Assembly (NCBI RefSeq): GCF_000383615.1
Contig: NZ_KB911588.1
Coordinates: 62,001 to 126,000, forward strand
Source: Streptomyces canus 299MFChir4.1
GTDB taxonomy: Bacteria > Actinomycetota > Actinomycetes > Streptomycetales > Streptomycetaceae
DNA: 64,000 bases
Reading direction: 5' to 3'
Made by a program: the position numbers and the translations under genes. This document shows positions 27,632-35,730 of the stretch, in pieces (positions within the stretch are counted from its first letter, which is position 1; every line of letters starts with the position of its first letter). Below the pieces are notes generated by a model. The model was not told where the DNA came from. It saw only the letters and a list, made by a program, of their open reading frames with translations, and ran no database searches.

Positions 27632-28323
27632 CCGAACGGGCTCCTTTCGACTGTCCCTGGGCCCACGTCCGAGGACGGACCGGACCCGTTGTCCACCTCG
27701 CCCGGCGCGGCCGGGTCGTCGAACGTCACCGTACGGGCGACGCCGAGCAGCACACCGCGGTAGTCGTCGGCCAGCTCCAGCGCCGGGGTGACCAGCTGCA
27801 CGGTGACGATCGAGGAGGTCCGGGCGACCGGAATGGCGACCGTGCCCTGCCAGACGGTCCCCTCAGCGGGCTCGTCCTGTCCCTCGGGCGGAGCGGTCGG
27901 CGCGAGTGTGGTCCGTTCCGTCTCCAGCAGGTACCCGGTGCCCGCGGGCAGCTCCACGGGCACGATGCCGTTGTCCGGGCCGGTGCCCAGCATCTGGAGC
28001 AGCACGGCGGCTGGATTCGCCCCCGAGGCCGCGACGGTCGAGACCGTCAGGACGGACAGCGAGGCCCCGCCCTGTTCGTCCGGGTGCATGCCGAGCGCGC
28101 ACCCCATGACGTCCTGGCTCCGCAGCATCGTCAGGACGATGGCGTACAGCCGGAACACCTGGTCCGCCCGGTCGCGAAGGTCGTCGGGAAGTGCGCTGAG
28201 CTGCCGGGCCACCTCCTGGATGCCCTCGGGCGACGGCTGGAGGTCCACCTGGGCATACCCGTAGGGAAGCCCGTACCAGAACTCCGGTTTCGGCTTCTCT
28301 CTCTGGTCGAGCAACGCGTTCAC
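27628..28323 (-). CDS. Hypothetical protein of the WXG100 operon
   Basis: 231 residues, no signal or membrane helix. It starts MNALLDQREKPKPEFWYGLPYGYAQVDLQP, a motif-like segment seen in proteins coded next to WXG100 genes in Streptomyces. No fold is recognised. It is coupled by 4-bp overlaps to both neighbours. A chaperone or specificity role for the secreted partners is a guess. Confidence 0.7.
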   Translation of the reverse strand: MNALLDQREKPKPEFWYGLPYGYAQVDLQPSPEGIQEVARQLSALPDDLRDRADQVFRLYAIVLTMLRSQDVMGCALGMHPDEQGGASLSVLTVSTVAASGANPAAVLLQMLGTGPDNGIVPVELPAGTGYLLETERTTLAPTAPPEGQDEPAEGTVWQGTVAIPVARTSSIVTVQLVTPALELADDYRGVLLGVARTVTFDDPAAPGEVDNGSGPSSDVGPGTVERSPFG

Positions 28324-29606
28324 AGGCGGACCCCACTCATCAGTTCGCCGAAGTCCTTGATGAGCTCGGCCGTTCCGCCCTTCAAGCCGGTGGAGGCGGC
28401 CGCGCCCTTCGTGAACTCGGAGGCGTCGTGTCCGGGGCCGTTCTTCGGGAACACACCCAGGCTCTCCATGGACGACGCCATGTTCGCCGCCACATTGACG
28501 CCGTTGATGGCGTACTGGAGCGCTCCCGTCTGGGGTGACGTCGCCACGTCGAGAGCCTTGTAGCTGAAGGCGGGCACGATCTCCTTGCCGAACGCACCCA
28601 GCCTCGAACCCAGCGACAGGGCCTCGCCGCCCTCACGGGCGACCGCCACCGCGAGACCCGCCTCACTGCCGGCCCTGGCGAGGGCACCGACGCCGGGCAC
28701 CATGCCGAGGGTGTCTCCCGCCACGGAGGCCCAGGCGAACACGCCTTCCTTCAGGCCGTACTCGCCCATCAACGAGTCCCTGAAGTCCTCACTGGACAGG
28801 TTCTTGGCCATGGAGACCGCGCTCGCCGCGACCGCGATACCGAGGAAGACCGGCGCCAACGGGGTGGGGAGCAGGGCCAGCAGACCCGCGATGGCGCCGA
28901 TGGTTCCGGCGTGCTCCACGAGGAACTCGCCGACCGCCTTCAGGCCCTCACCGATGGCGCTGAGGGCCTTGTCGAACCACCCAGGCTCCTTGGGGGCGAG
29001 CTTGTCGTCGGCCTCGTCGAGGCTGCGGGCGACGGTCTCGGCCGCGTCGGTGTGGGTGCCCTCGAGTTCCTTGGCCTTCGCGATGACGTCGTTGTAGGCG
29101 GTGTTGGCGTTGTTGAGGTGAGTGGTGGCCTCGTTCAGTTCGCGCTCGGCGGTACGCAGGCGCTCCGTCGCGGCGTCCGCCTCCGCCTGGCTGGGGTATT
29201 CCTTGCCGGCGAGCTTGAGGTCCGGGTTCCCCGCGGCCTGGTCGTAGCGGGCCCGGGCCTTGTCGGCGTCGGCCTTGTTCTCGCGCGCGGCATCGTCGTA
29301 CTTCTTGGCCAGTTCGCGGTGGGAGGTCAGGTCGCCTTCCCATGTACCGAGCGCCGCGGCGGCTTTGTCGAGTGAATGCCCGGCGTTCATCATGGCGGTC
29401 TTGAGGTCGCCGTCCAGCGTGTCCCGGAACGCGCTCGCGGCGTCTCCGTGCCAGCTGGAGCTCGCTCCGAGCAGATACTCGATCTGACGGTGGCAGTTGT
29501 TGAGCGTGTCGGCCGCGGACTTCACCTTGCGGTAGAGGGAAGTGACCTGCTCGGGTACTCCGGGTACCGGATTCCAGCCGAGGCTCGGGAACGGGTTGTC
29601 AGCCAC
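28320..29606 (-). CDS. WXG100/LXG-like secretion-substrate protein
   Basis: 428 residues. Residues 1-100 are helical with SSWHGDAASAFRDTL, a W-x-G turn. Residues 100-205 are a long charged coiled coil. Residues 225-285 contain a hydrophobic Gly/Ala-rich hairpin (GTIGAIAGLLALLPTPLAP). The C-terminal 140 residues are helical with no recognised toxin motif. This matches proteins exported by type VII (ESX-like) systems. The gene is second in the operon, 3 bp after the small WXG100 gene. Confidence 0.8.
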   Translation of the reverse strand: MADNPFPSLGWNPVPGVPEQVTSLYRKVKSAADTLNNCHRQIEYLLGASSSWHGDAASAFRDTLDGDLKTAMMNAGHSLDKAAAALGTWEGDLTSHRELAKKYDDAARENKADADKARARYDQAAGNPDLKLAGKEYPSQAEADAATERLRTAERELNEATTHLNNANTAYNDVIAKAKELEGTHTDAAETVARSLDEADDKLAPKEPGWFDKALSAIGEGLKAVGEFLVEHAGTIGAIAGLLALLPTPLAPVFLGIAVAASAVSMAKNLSSEDFRDSLMGEYGLKEGVFAWASVAGDTLGMVPGVGALARAGSEAGLAVAVAREGGEALSLGSRLGAFGKEIVPAFSYKALDVATSPQTGALQYAINGVNVAANMASSMESLGVFPKNGPGHDASEFTKGAAASTGLKGGTAELIKDFGELMSGVRL

Positions 29607-29609
29607 CGG

Positions 29610-29933
29610 TCACTTACCCCCGGTGTTCGCGGCGTTGGTCTCTTCCATCTTCTTGAGGGCCTTCGAGAGGTTCTCCTCGAACTGCCGGTAGCTCAGCGCG
29701 GTCTTCTCCACGCCTTCGTCCACGGCTTTGATCATGTCCTTCAGCTGGCCGGTTCCGTACTTCCATCTGTTCTGGAAGGTCTCGCACGCCTCGTCCAGCC
29801 GCGGAGTTCCGATCTGTTCGGCACTGACAGCGGAGAGCGCCGAGCGCGCTTCCTCCAGGTCGGTGACGGACTGTTTCAGCACCCGGCCAAAAGAGTTCAA
29901 TTGACCCAGATCGACCTTGAATTCATCCGCCAT
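29610..29933 (-). CDS. WXG100-like small protein
   Basis: 107 residues, all helical: FKVDLGQLNSFGRVLKQSV, then a turn at NRWKYGTG (W-x-x-G rather than strict WxG), and a Lys-rich end. Size and pattern fit the Esx/WXG100 helical hairpin group, which dimerise and are exported by type VII systems. It is the first gene of the four-gene operon. I chose ATG 29933; the frame open further upstream lacks coding character. Confidence 0.8.
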   Translation of the reverse strand: MADEFKVDLGQLNSFGRVLKQSVTDLEEARSALSAVSAEQIGTPRLDEACETFQNRWKYGTGQLKDMIKAVDEGVEKTALSYRQFEENLSKALKKMEETNAANTGGK

Positions 29934-30337
29934 GAGGCGGCCCCCTGTCTTCGACTGCGAGCGAGGCGACACGGACGCACGGGGAATGGAACGGGACAGC
30001 TGTTCCCACCGGGCTGCCGGCGCGGCACCAGACTAAAGTATGGGCAAAGACGCGTTGTCGCCGTTCCCGCTGCGAATCGGCAACTCCCGCACGATGAAGC
30101 CGAGTCGAGCGGAAACCGGCTCGCTTTCCGCCCACCGTCTCCTTGATCTCCACAGGTTCGCCAACTCCGGCACTCGTGTTGTGCGGCCACCCTTGAGGCG
30201 TTCTCTGTGTGCTCCGGCAATGGAGCTCTGACAGGTCGGCCGCGGTCACGCCGCTTTTCGGGCTTCTGGTGGGTAAGTTTCCCTACGGCCCCTACAGCCC
30301 CCTACGGCCCCCGGCGCCCCGGAATACCAGGGTCCGG
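29934..30337. other. Intergenic region between the WXG100 operon and the M56 gene
   Basis: 404 bp, no gene seen. It should hold the promoter of the WXG100 operon on the minus strand; CATACTTTAGTCT near 30030-30042 (minus strand) is the best -10 candidate. Nothing else stands out. Confidence 0.4.
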
Positions 30338-31279
30338 TCAGCGTGGCTCCTCGCCCTGCGCCACCTCCACCTCGTGATGGAAGGTGATCACGCCGGTCGT
30401 CGCGGCACAGGCCGAGAACGCCGTGCAGACGGCGAGCAGCAGGGCGACCCCCGAGGCCGCGCGGGGCCGCTGCGCGCGAGGCGCGAGGAGGGCCGCGACG
30501 CGATGCGGCACGGGGCCGGTGGCCGCGGCGGCGGCGAAGTCCGGGCGGGTGGAGCGCGAGGCGTGGGTGGCGAGGGCGGCGCGGGCGATCGCCCTCGCGG
30601 TCAGGCGGCGGTCGCCGACGGCGGTCGCGGCGGCCTCGTCGGCCGCGCGTTCCGCCGCGAGTCGCACGATGTCACGGAGGTGGCGCAGGCCGGGGTGGCA
30701 GTGCGCCGCCAGTTCCGCGGCGAGCAGGAAGCGGTGGTGACTGCCCGCGTTGTGGGCGCGCTCGTGGGCGAAGAGGGCTTCGCGCTCGGCGGGGCCGAGG
30801 CTGCGGAGCATCGCGGTGGTGACGACGATGCGGTGCGGCCGGCCGGGCAGGGCGTACGCGTCCGGGTGAGGCGAGTCGACGACGCACAGGTCGCCCGCGG
30901 TGGGGCTGCGGTCCGCCTGTCCGCGGGCGGTGCGGAAGGCGTGGTACTGGCGCACGGCCGAGCGCAGCAGGGCCCAAGCGGTCACGGTGAGAAAGCCGGT
31001 GGCCGCCGCGGCCACGGGCAGGACGAGGGTGTCCGGCGGTGTGGGCAGGGGGCGGACGAGCTCGCCGAACGCGGCGAAGAGCGGCAGTTTGAGCAGGCCC
31101 GTCAGCACCAGCGCACCGAGCGCGGACACGGAGGCGCAGGCCAGCACGAGCGCGTTGAGGGTCAGCGTCCACAGCGCGGCGACCGGGCCGAGGCGGTCGA
31201 CCGCCCGACCGGCCGGCGGACGCACGGCGAAGGGCAGGAACAGCGGGACGAGCAGCAGGGCCAGCTGCGGAGCGGTCAT
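30338..31279 (-). CDS. M56 (BlaR1-like) membrane metallopeptidase
   Basis: 313 residues with three N-terminal membrane helices, a cytoplasmic zincin domain with HERAH (FAHERAHNAGSHH) and ERAADEAA as the third-ligand region, and a C-terminal hydrophobic helix. There is no penicillin-binding sensor domain, unlike BlaR1. It would cleave or control the BlaI-type repressor encoded just upstream; the two genes overlap by 4 bp. Confidence 0.88.
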   Translation of the reverse strand: MTAPQLALLLVPLFLPFAVRPPAGRAVDRLGPVAALWTLTLNALVLACASVSALGALVLTGLLKLPLFAAFGELVRPLPTPPDTLVLPVAAAATGFLTVTAWALLRSAVRQYHAFRTARGQADRSPTAGDLCVVDSPHPDAYALPGRPHRIVVTTAMLRSLGPAEREALFAHERAHNAGSHHRFLLAAELAAHCHPGLRHLRDIVRLAAERAADEAAATAVGDRRLTARAIARAALATHASRSTRPDFAAAAATGPVPHRVAALLAPRAQRPRAASGVALLLAVCTAFSACAATTGVITFHHEVEVAQGEEPR

Positions 31280-31647
31280 TGCTCACCCGATTCCAGGAGT
31301 TCGCGCAGGATCCGCTCGTCGTCGGTGCTGAGCCGGGCGACGAAACGGGCCAGGACCGTCTCGCGGTCGGTGTCCCGGTCGAGTTCGCTGTGCATGCGGC
31401 GGGCGGTGAGGCCGGGGGCGTCCTCGACGGGGAAGTACGCATAGCCGCGTCCCTGCCGCTCGCGGCCGACGACGCCCTTGTCGTGCAGGCGGGTCAGGAT
31501 CGTCGTCACGGTGGTGCGGGCCAGGTCCATGGCGAGGCCGACCTGCACCTGCCCCGGCGTGCGGGGCACGCCCGCGGCCCACAGGGCGGCCATCACGGTG
31601 GCTTCGAGCTCACCGGCCGGCCGTCGTTCGTCCTTCGCGTCGGTCAT
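31276..31647 (-). CDS. BlaI/MecI/CopY-family repressor
   Basis: 123 residues. Winged-helix domain: LEATVMAALWAAGVPRTPGQVQVGL, then RTTVTTILTRLHDKGVVGRERQGRGYAYFP; a dimerisation helix region follows. I prefer ATG 31647 (MTDAKDERR) to 31662. It is first in the operon with the M56 peptidase, and two dyads matching BlaI-type operators lie just upstream, so it probably represses itself. Confidence 0.9.
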   Translation of the reverse strand: MTDAKDERRPAGELEATVMAALWAAGVPRTPGQVQVGLAMDLARTTVTTILTRLHDKGVVGRERQGRGYAYFPVEDAPGLTARRMHSELDRDTDRETVLARFVARLSTDDERILRELLESGEQ

Positions 31648-31671
31648 GGGAACGATCCTCACCCCGCCGTC

Positions 31672-31708
31672 GTCTACAGTGCAGTAGACCGTCTACAGAA
31701 TTGTAGTC
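31672..31708. promoter_or_regulatory. Two tandem BlaI-type operators
   Basis: GTCTAC-N6-GTAGAC (31672-31689, perfect) and GTCTAC-N6-GTAGTC (31691-31708). They agree with the TACA/TGTA-type dyads of BlaI family repressors. They lie 25 bp upstream of the repressor start and 80 bp upstream of the PAP2 gene, so both directions could be controlled. Confidence 0.8.
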
Positions 31709-31787
31709 ACTCGGGCGCCGTGTCCTGCACGCGTGTCCCGCACGCACGTGCTCCCGTCCGTCCAGTCAAACAGAAGGGGTTCTAGGG

Positions 31788-32393
31788 ATGCTGCTCGCCT
31801 TCGACGGGGCCGCGATCGACGGTTCCGCCTACACCGACGTGGTGGACCTGGCCCACCGCTCCCCCGCCTGGCTGGACGAGCTCGTGTCGGCCTGGTCGAC
31901 GTACGGGCTCGCGCTGTTCGCCGTCCTCATGGTCGTGGGCTGGTGGCGGGCGCGGCACGTCGGCTCCCGTGCGGCGGTGATCGCGCTGACCGCGCCGGTG
32001 ACCGTCGTCGTGGCGTACGCGGTCGACGACGCGCTGAAGCTGGTGGTGCGGGAGGACCGCCCCTGTCAGAGCCTGCGGGTGGCGACGCTGGAGGCGTGTC
32101 CGGCGCCGGGCGACTGGTCCTTCCCCAGCAACCACGCGGCGACAGCCGCCGCGGCCGCCGTCGCCCTGCTCTTCGTCTCCCGCCGGCTCGGCGCGGTCGC
32201 CTCATCGGCCGCCGTCGCGATGGCCGCCTCCCGGGTCTGGGTCGGTTCCCACTACCCGCACGACGTCGTGGCCGGTCTCGCGGTCGGGGCGCTCGTCGCT
32301 CTGCTGCTCACCGCGGCCGTACGATCCCGACCGGACACGCTCGTACGACGGCTCAGCGCGACGTGGCTACGGCCACTGCTGGTGGACCCGTGA
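31788..32393 (+). CDS. PAP2-family phosphatase
   Basis: 201 residues, about five membrane helices. All three acid-phosphatase motifs are seen: KLVVREDRP, PSNHA and SRVWVGSHYPHDV. Such enzymes dephosphorylate lipid phosphates such as undecaprenyl pyrophosphate or phosphatidic acid. The next PAP2 gene starts at a GTG overlapping this stop by 4 bp. It is divergent from the BlaI/M56 pair and could belong to its regulon. Confidence 0.9.
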   Translation: MLLAFDGAAIDGSAYTDVVDLAHRSPAWLDELVSAWSTYGLALFAVLMVVGWWRARHVGSRAAVIALTAPVTVVVAYAVDDALKLVVREDRPCQSLRVATLEACPAPGDWSFPSNHAATAAAAAVALLFVSRRLGAVASSAAVAMAASRVWVGSHYPHDVVAGLAVGALVALLLTAAVRSRPDTLVRRLSATWLRPLLVDP

Positions 32394-33085
32394 ACCGCCG
32401 GGACGTCGCCGACCTGGCCGGGTCCGTCGGGGCGGGTGCCCTGACGGCGTTCGCCGTGCTGGCCGCCGCCGTGGCCGGTGGCGACGGCGGCACGCTGTTC
32501 ACCGACGAGGACCTGCACACCTGGTCGTCGGGCCACCGCCCGGCCGTCGCGCTGGCACTGGCCCGCGGGCTCACCGCCACCGGTACCGGCGCGGTCCCGT
32601 ACGTGCTGGCCGTGCTGGCGGGCGTCATCGCCGCGCGGACCGTACGCGGCCGCGTGGTCGCCGCCGCCCTGTGCGCCGGCTGCCTGGGGACCGGACAAGC
32701 CGTCCGGTACGGCGTGATGGACCTGGTCGCCCGGCCCCGGCCACCCCGCCCGGACTGGGCGGCGCATGCGTCGGCGTGGGCGTTCCCCTCCGGGCACGCC
32801 ACCACCGCGACCCTCGCCGCCGGGCTGCTCGTGATCGCCCTGTGCGTGCGCGCACCCCGCGGCAGAACCCTGCTGGTCCTCGCCGCCTGCTGCTGGGGGA
32901 CATCGGTCGGGCTCACCCGCGTCTACCTCGGGGTGCACTGGTTCACCGACGTCATCGGCGGCTGGCTGTTCGGCATCGGCTGGCTGGGGCTGTGGCTCGC
33001 GGCGACGGCGAGATGGCTGCCAGGGGAGGCCATCGGCGGCACGGCGGACACGGCAGACCCGTCAGGCACGGCAGACCCACCATGA
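32390..33085 (+). CDS. Second PAP2-family phosphatase
   Basis: 231 residues from GTG 32390, about six membrane helices. Motifs: a degenerate first motif (VARPRPP), PSGHATT, and TRVYLGVHWFTDVIGG. It is translationally coupled to the preceding PAP2 gene. The two are different subtypes, not a recent tandem duplication. Substrate unknown. Confidence 0.9.
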   Translation: MNRRDVADLAGSVGAGALTAFAVLAAAVAGGDGGTLFTDEDLHTWSSGHRPAVALALARGLTATGTGAVPYVLAVLAGVIAARTVRGRVVAAALCAGCLGTGQAVRYGVMDLVARPRPPRPDWAAHASAWAFPSGHATTATLAAGLLVIALCVRAPRGRTLLVLAACCWGTSVGLTRVYLGVHWFTDVIGGWLFGIGWLGLWLAATARWLPGEAIGGTADTADPSGTADPP

Positions 33086-33134
33086 GGCTCGCGGCCCTCA
33101 CTCGTGCGGGCGGGCGACGTAGCCGTCGCCGGGC

Positions 33135-34427
33135 TTACCTGCGCGTCCTGGTCGTAGGCACAGGCTCGGGGCCGTCGGCGCGCAGGGGGGCACGACCGGG
33201 CTTCTGGGGGTCGGCGACCACGGCGCCCTTCTTCTTGTGGTGGCGGGGCACGACGTCCTGGGGGAACGTCAGCTGCTGGTTCATCCACTTCAGGGCGGGG
33301 GGCATCTCCTGCACCCAGGTCGGGAAGTTGTGGCTGCCGTGCTCGGGCAGGATCGACACGACCCGCATGGGTGCCCTGACGGCCTTGATGAAGGCCTGCG
33401 TCTGCGGGTAGCCGCGCTCACCGTGCTTGCTCTCGGCCACCAGGACGGAGACGTCGGGGACCGGCAGGTGCTTGAGCCGCCACATCAGGTCGTGGCCGTT
33501 GATCCGCTCGATGCGGCTCGGGCCGTTGCCGAAGAGGTTGCCGGTCGTCGGGTCGTCCTTGACCTTGTAGTCGGGCGACAGGGCGGCGGCCGTCGTGAAC
33601 ACGTGCGGATTGCGCATCGTCAGCTGGAGGGCGCAGCTGCCGCCGGAGGAGTAGCCCATGGTTCCCCAGGCACTGGCGTCATGGCCGACCCGGTAGGCGG
33701 ACTTCAGGGCTTCGGGAAGGTCCTTGGCGAGGAAGGTCTCGGTCTGCGGGCCGCCCGGGACGTCCACGCACTCGGTGTCGCGCGGCGGGGCGATCGTGGG
33801 CCGGATCATCACCATGATGGTCGGCTGCATCTGGCCGCTCTTCTGCAGTGCCCCGGCCGTCTGTGACACCCGCAGGTACTGGGCGAGGTTGAAGATGCTG
33901 CCCGGGTAACCACTCAGCGCGACGATCACCGGGAAGCGCTGCCGCTGGTACGCCTTCTGGAAGTACTGCGGCGGCAGGTAGACGAAGGCCGGGTCGATCA
34001 CACCCGTGCGGCGGCCGATGACCTTCACCGACTCCACGCGCCCGTTCACCGCGGCGGGGCCGGTGGGCAGTCCGCTGACCCGGCTCAGCTGCTCGTCGGT
34101 GGCGGGCCGGACCAGCGACCCCTTCACGGCGACGCCGTTCACCGAGCCGGTGCCGCCGTAGCCCCCCGCCTGCGTGACGCCGACGGGGGCCGTCTCCACG
34201 TGGCCGAAGAGTTCGCCCCACGAGCCGAAGAACTGGTACGACGAGTTCAGCCAGCAAGCGAACGCCGCGATGATCACCACCTGGGTCGTCCCGAGGGCCA
34301 CCAGGCGTCCGAGCACCGGCAGCAGGCCCTGCCGGGCGAACCGTGGCCACCACCAGACCAGCAGTGCCACGGACACGGCGGCGAGTGCCGCCATCACATA
34401 CACGGTCGTCTCGCTGGTCAGACCCAT
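33135..34427 (-). CDS. Membrane-anchored alpha/beta-hydrolase (esterase D/mycolyltransferase-like)
   Basis: 430 residues. Two N-terminal membrane helices (about 8-60) are followed by an external domain. GYSSGGSCALQL holds the nucleophilic Ser and HGSHNFPTW the catalytic His; the region between resembles antigen-85/esterase D. Residues such as VIVALSGYPGS form the oxyanion side. The C-terminal tail is basic. In Streptomyces, which lack mycolic acids, the substrate is unknown. Confidence 0.85.
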   Translation of the reverse strand: MGLTSETTVYVMAALAAVSVALLVWWWPRFARQGLLPVLGRLVALGTTQVVIIAAFACWLNSSYQFFGSWGELFGHVETAPVGVTQAGGYGGTGSVNGVAVKGSLVRPATDEQLSRVSGLPTGPAAVNGRVESVKVIGRRTGVIDPAFVYLPPQYFQKAYQRQRFPVIVALSGYPGSIFNLAQYLRVSQTAGALQKSGQMQPTIMVMIRPTIAPPRDTECVDVPGGPQTETFLAKDLPEALKSAYRVGHDASAWGTMGYSSGGSCALQLTMRNPHVFTTAAALSPDYKVKDDPTTGNLFGNGPSRIERINGHDLMWRLKHLPVPDVSVLVAESKHGERGYPQTQAFIKAVRAPMRVVSILPEHGSHNFPTWVQEMPPALKWMNQQLTFPQDVVPRHHKKKGAVVADPQKPGRAPLRADGPEPVPTTRTRR

Positions 34428-34507
34428 ACCGGTTGATCCCCGATTTCCCTACCTGTGCGGTTTCCTTCATACAGAAGGAGGGCTGAGGGATCCTCCGCGT
34501 TCCCCAA

Positions 34508-34546
34508 TTAGTGCAAAAGGGGTGCGCTTCTTAGTGCAAAAGGGGT
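34508..34546. repeat. Tandem 16-bp direct repeat
   Basis: TTAGTGCAAAAGGGGT occurs at 34508-34523 and 34531-34546 (23-bp period). It stands next to a gene relic. It could be a site for a DNA-binding protein or a recombination scar. Confidence 0.6.
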
Positions 34547-34593
34547 ACGGGGCGTCGCGACCGGCACCACGGGCAGCGGCCCGCAGGGGGGTG

Positions 34594-34735
34594 CGCGAAG
34601 GACTACGAGTACGACACCGGCCGCGTCGTCGTGGACCTCCTGGACGGACAGGACCAGCGGGCCGTCGAGGTCCCCGCCGCCCTCGTCGCCGGGCACGGCC
34701 CCTTCACCTGGGGCAGCACCGCCCGCACGTCCCCG
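34594..34735 (+). pseudogene. Fragment of an AraD-type L-ribulose-5-phosphate 4-epimerase
   Basis: The frame reads KDYEYDTGRVVVDLLDG, then PAALVAGHGPFTWGSTA, matching the aldolase-class-II segment of L-ribulose-5-phosphate 4-epimerase (the G-HGPF-W-G motif). Only about 45 residues remain; the metal-binding His cluster upstream and the C-terminus are absent. It is a relic without start or stop of its own. Confidence 0.65.
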
Positions 34736-34785
34736 CGGAGGCGGCGCGCTCCCCACAGTGACCGGCCCGGCCCCGCGGCCCCGGC

Positions 34786-35160
34786 CTACCGGTCGAAGTA
34801 GCTGAGGTCACCCACGGTCCATGCGCTGACGTCCTTGATCGCGACCCGGTACATGCCCCCCGTCTCCGGGATGCCGAGGCTCCCCTGCAGGATCCGGGCG
34901 AGATGGAAGTGCAGATGTGTGGGCGCCTCGTCGCGGTCGGGCCGGTCCCCTCGCGGGTCGCGGGCGAAGACGTCGGAGAACGGGCCGAGGCGGTCCGAGT
35001 CCTTCAGGACCTCCGCCACACGCTCCCGCCACACGGCCTCGGGAGCCAGCCGGCCGGTGATGACGGCCCCGCCGACGACCACGGTCAACGACATCTGATT
35101 GCTTCGTTCGGACTCCACCGCGGCGGAGAGCGCGACGAGCAGCTCGTCAGGGTTCGACAT
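34786..35160 (-). CDS. Small protein resembling gas-vesicle accessory GvpU
   Basis: 124 residues: MSNPDELLVALSAAVESER, then MSLTVVVGGAVITGRLAPEAVW and a C-terminal LHFHLARILQG. The MSLT-x-x-VGG-x-V-x-G segment recalls proteins annotated as GvpU, but no other gvp genes are in the window. No membrane segment. Treat the name as tentative. Confidence 0.55.
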   Translation of the reverse strand: MSNPDELLVALSAAVESERSNQMSLTVVVGGAVITGRLAPEAVWRERVAEVLKDSDRLGPFSDVFARDPRGDRPDRDEAPTHLHFHLARILQGSLGIPETGGMYRVAIKDVSAWTVGDLSYFDR

Positions 35161-35285
35161 GAGAGCAGATCCTATTCAGTCCCGGAACCGTCCCGCGGTC
35201 CGGGCGGCGGATTCGGGGCAGAAGGAGGGCTCCTACCGACCCGCCGCACAGGGGCAAGGGTTTCTCCTCTGCCATAGGAGTGAAA

Positions 35286-35330
35286 TCTACTCTTGCCAGA
35301 GTAGACATCCTCTTCCGGCATGGTTACGCT
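35286..35330 (+). promoter_or_regulatory. Promoter of MerR-like gene copy A with overlapping dyad
   Basis: TAGACA (35302-35307) and TACGCT (35325-35330) are 17 nt apart. A perfect dyad, TCTACTC-TTGCCA-GAGTAGA (35286-35305), runs into the -35 box and is a likely operator. Copy B has the same arrangement at 53370-53414. Confidence 0.7.
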
Positions 35331-35336
35331 TCATCA

Positions 35337-35730
35337 CGTAGAAACGGTCGAACGAGACCCGGCAGACACGAACTGTCGGGGAGCAGTACACGAAGTTCGC
35401 AGGTCAGTGCGGCTCTAGAGCCTCGAAGCCAAGGTGTTCCCAGACGGTGACGAGACTGAGAGCCGCACTGGGCGGCTCGCACGTCGAGGAGCTGCCACAC
35501 AGCAGTACCGCCCGGCCGGACGCCCTTGGCCGGGTACCGCACGACCCCGGAATGGATGGTGGTCCCCGGTCAGGCAGTTGCGATCCCCCCGCACCCCGCT
35601 CTGCCGGGCCGGGTAGCGGAAACAGAAGGTCGGCACCGCAGTCAGGGCCGACAGATGGTGTTCGCTTTCCCTCGGGGCCCCGATGCCGTACGGCGTCGGG
35701 GCCCCTCGACGCGTTGCACTACGAGGTCAC
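35337..35730 (+). ncRNA. Long structured leader RNA of MerR-like gene copy A
   Basis: About 390 nt lie between the predicted start point and ATG with no conserved frame. Segments are shared with the leader of copy B: CGAGACCCGGCAGACACGAACT, GGATGGTGGTCCCCGGTCA and CAGAAGGTCGGC. Two hairpins are shared: GTCGGC/GCCGAC (35629-35634 with 35647-35652), and a 14-bp stem with GTAC loop (35674-35687 with 35692-35705) ending 25 nt before the start codon. The stems survive substitutions between copies. It may be a cis-regulatory RNA. Confidence 0.55.

Noticed and set aside
34786-35160. Start of a gas-vesicle gene cluster
   Set aside because: Only one GvpU-like gene is present; no gvpA, gvpF or other gvp gene is in the window.
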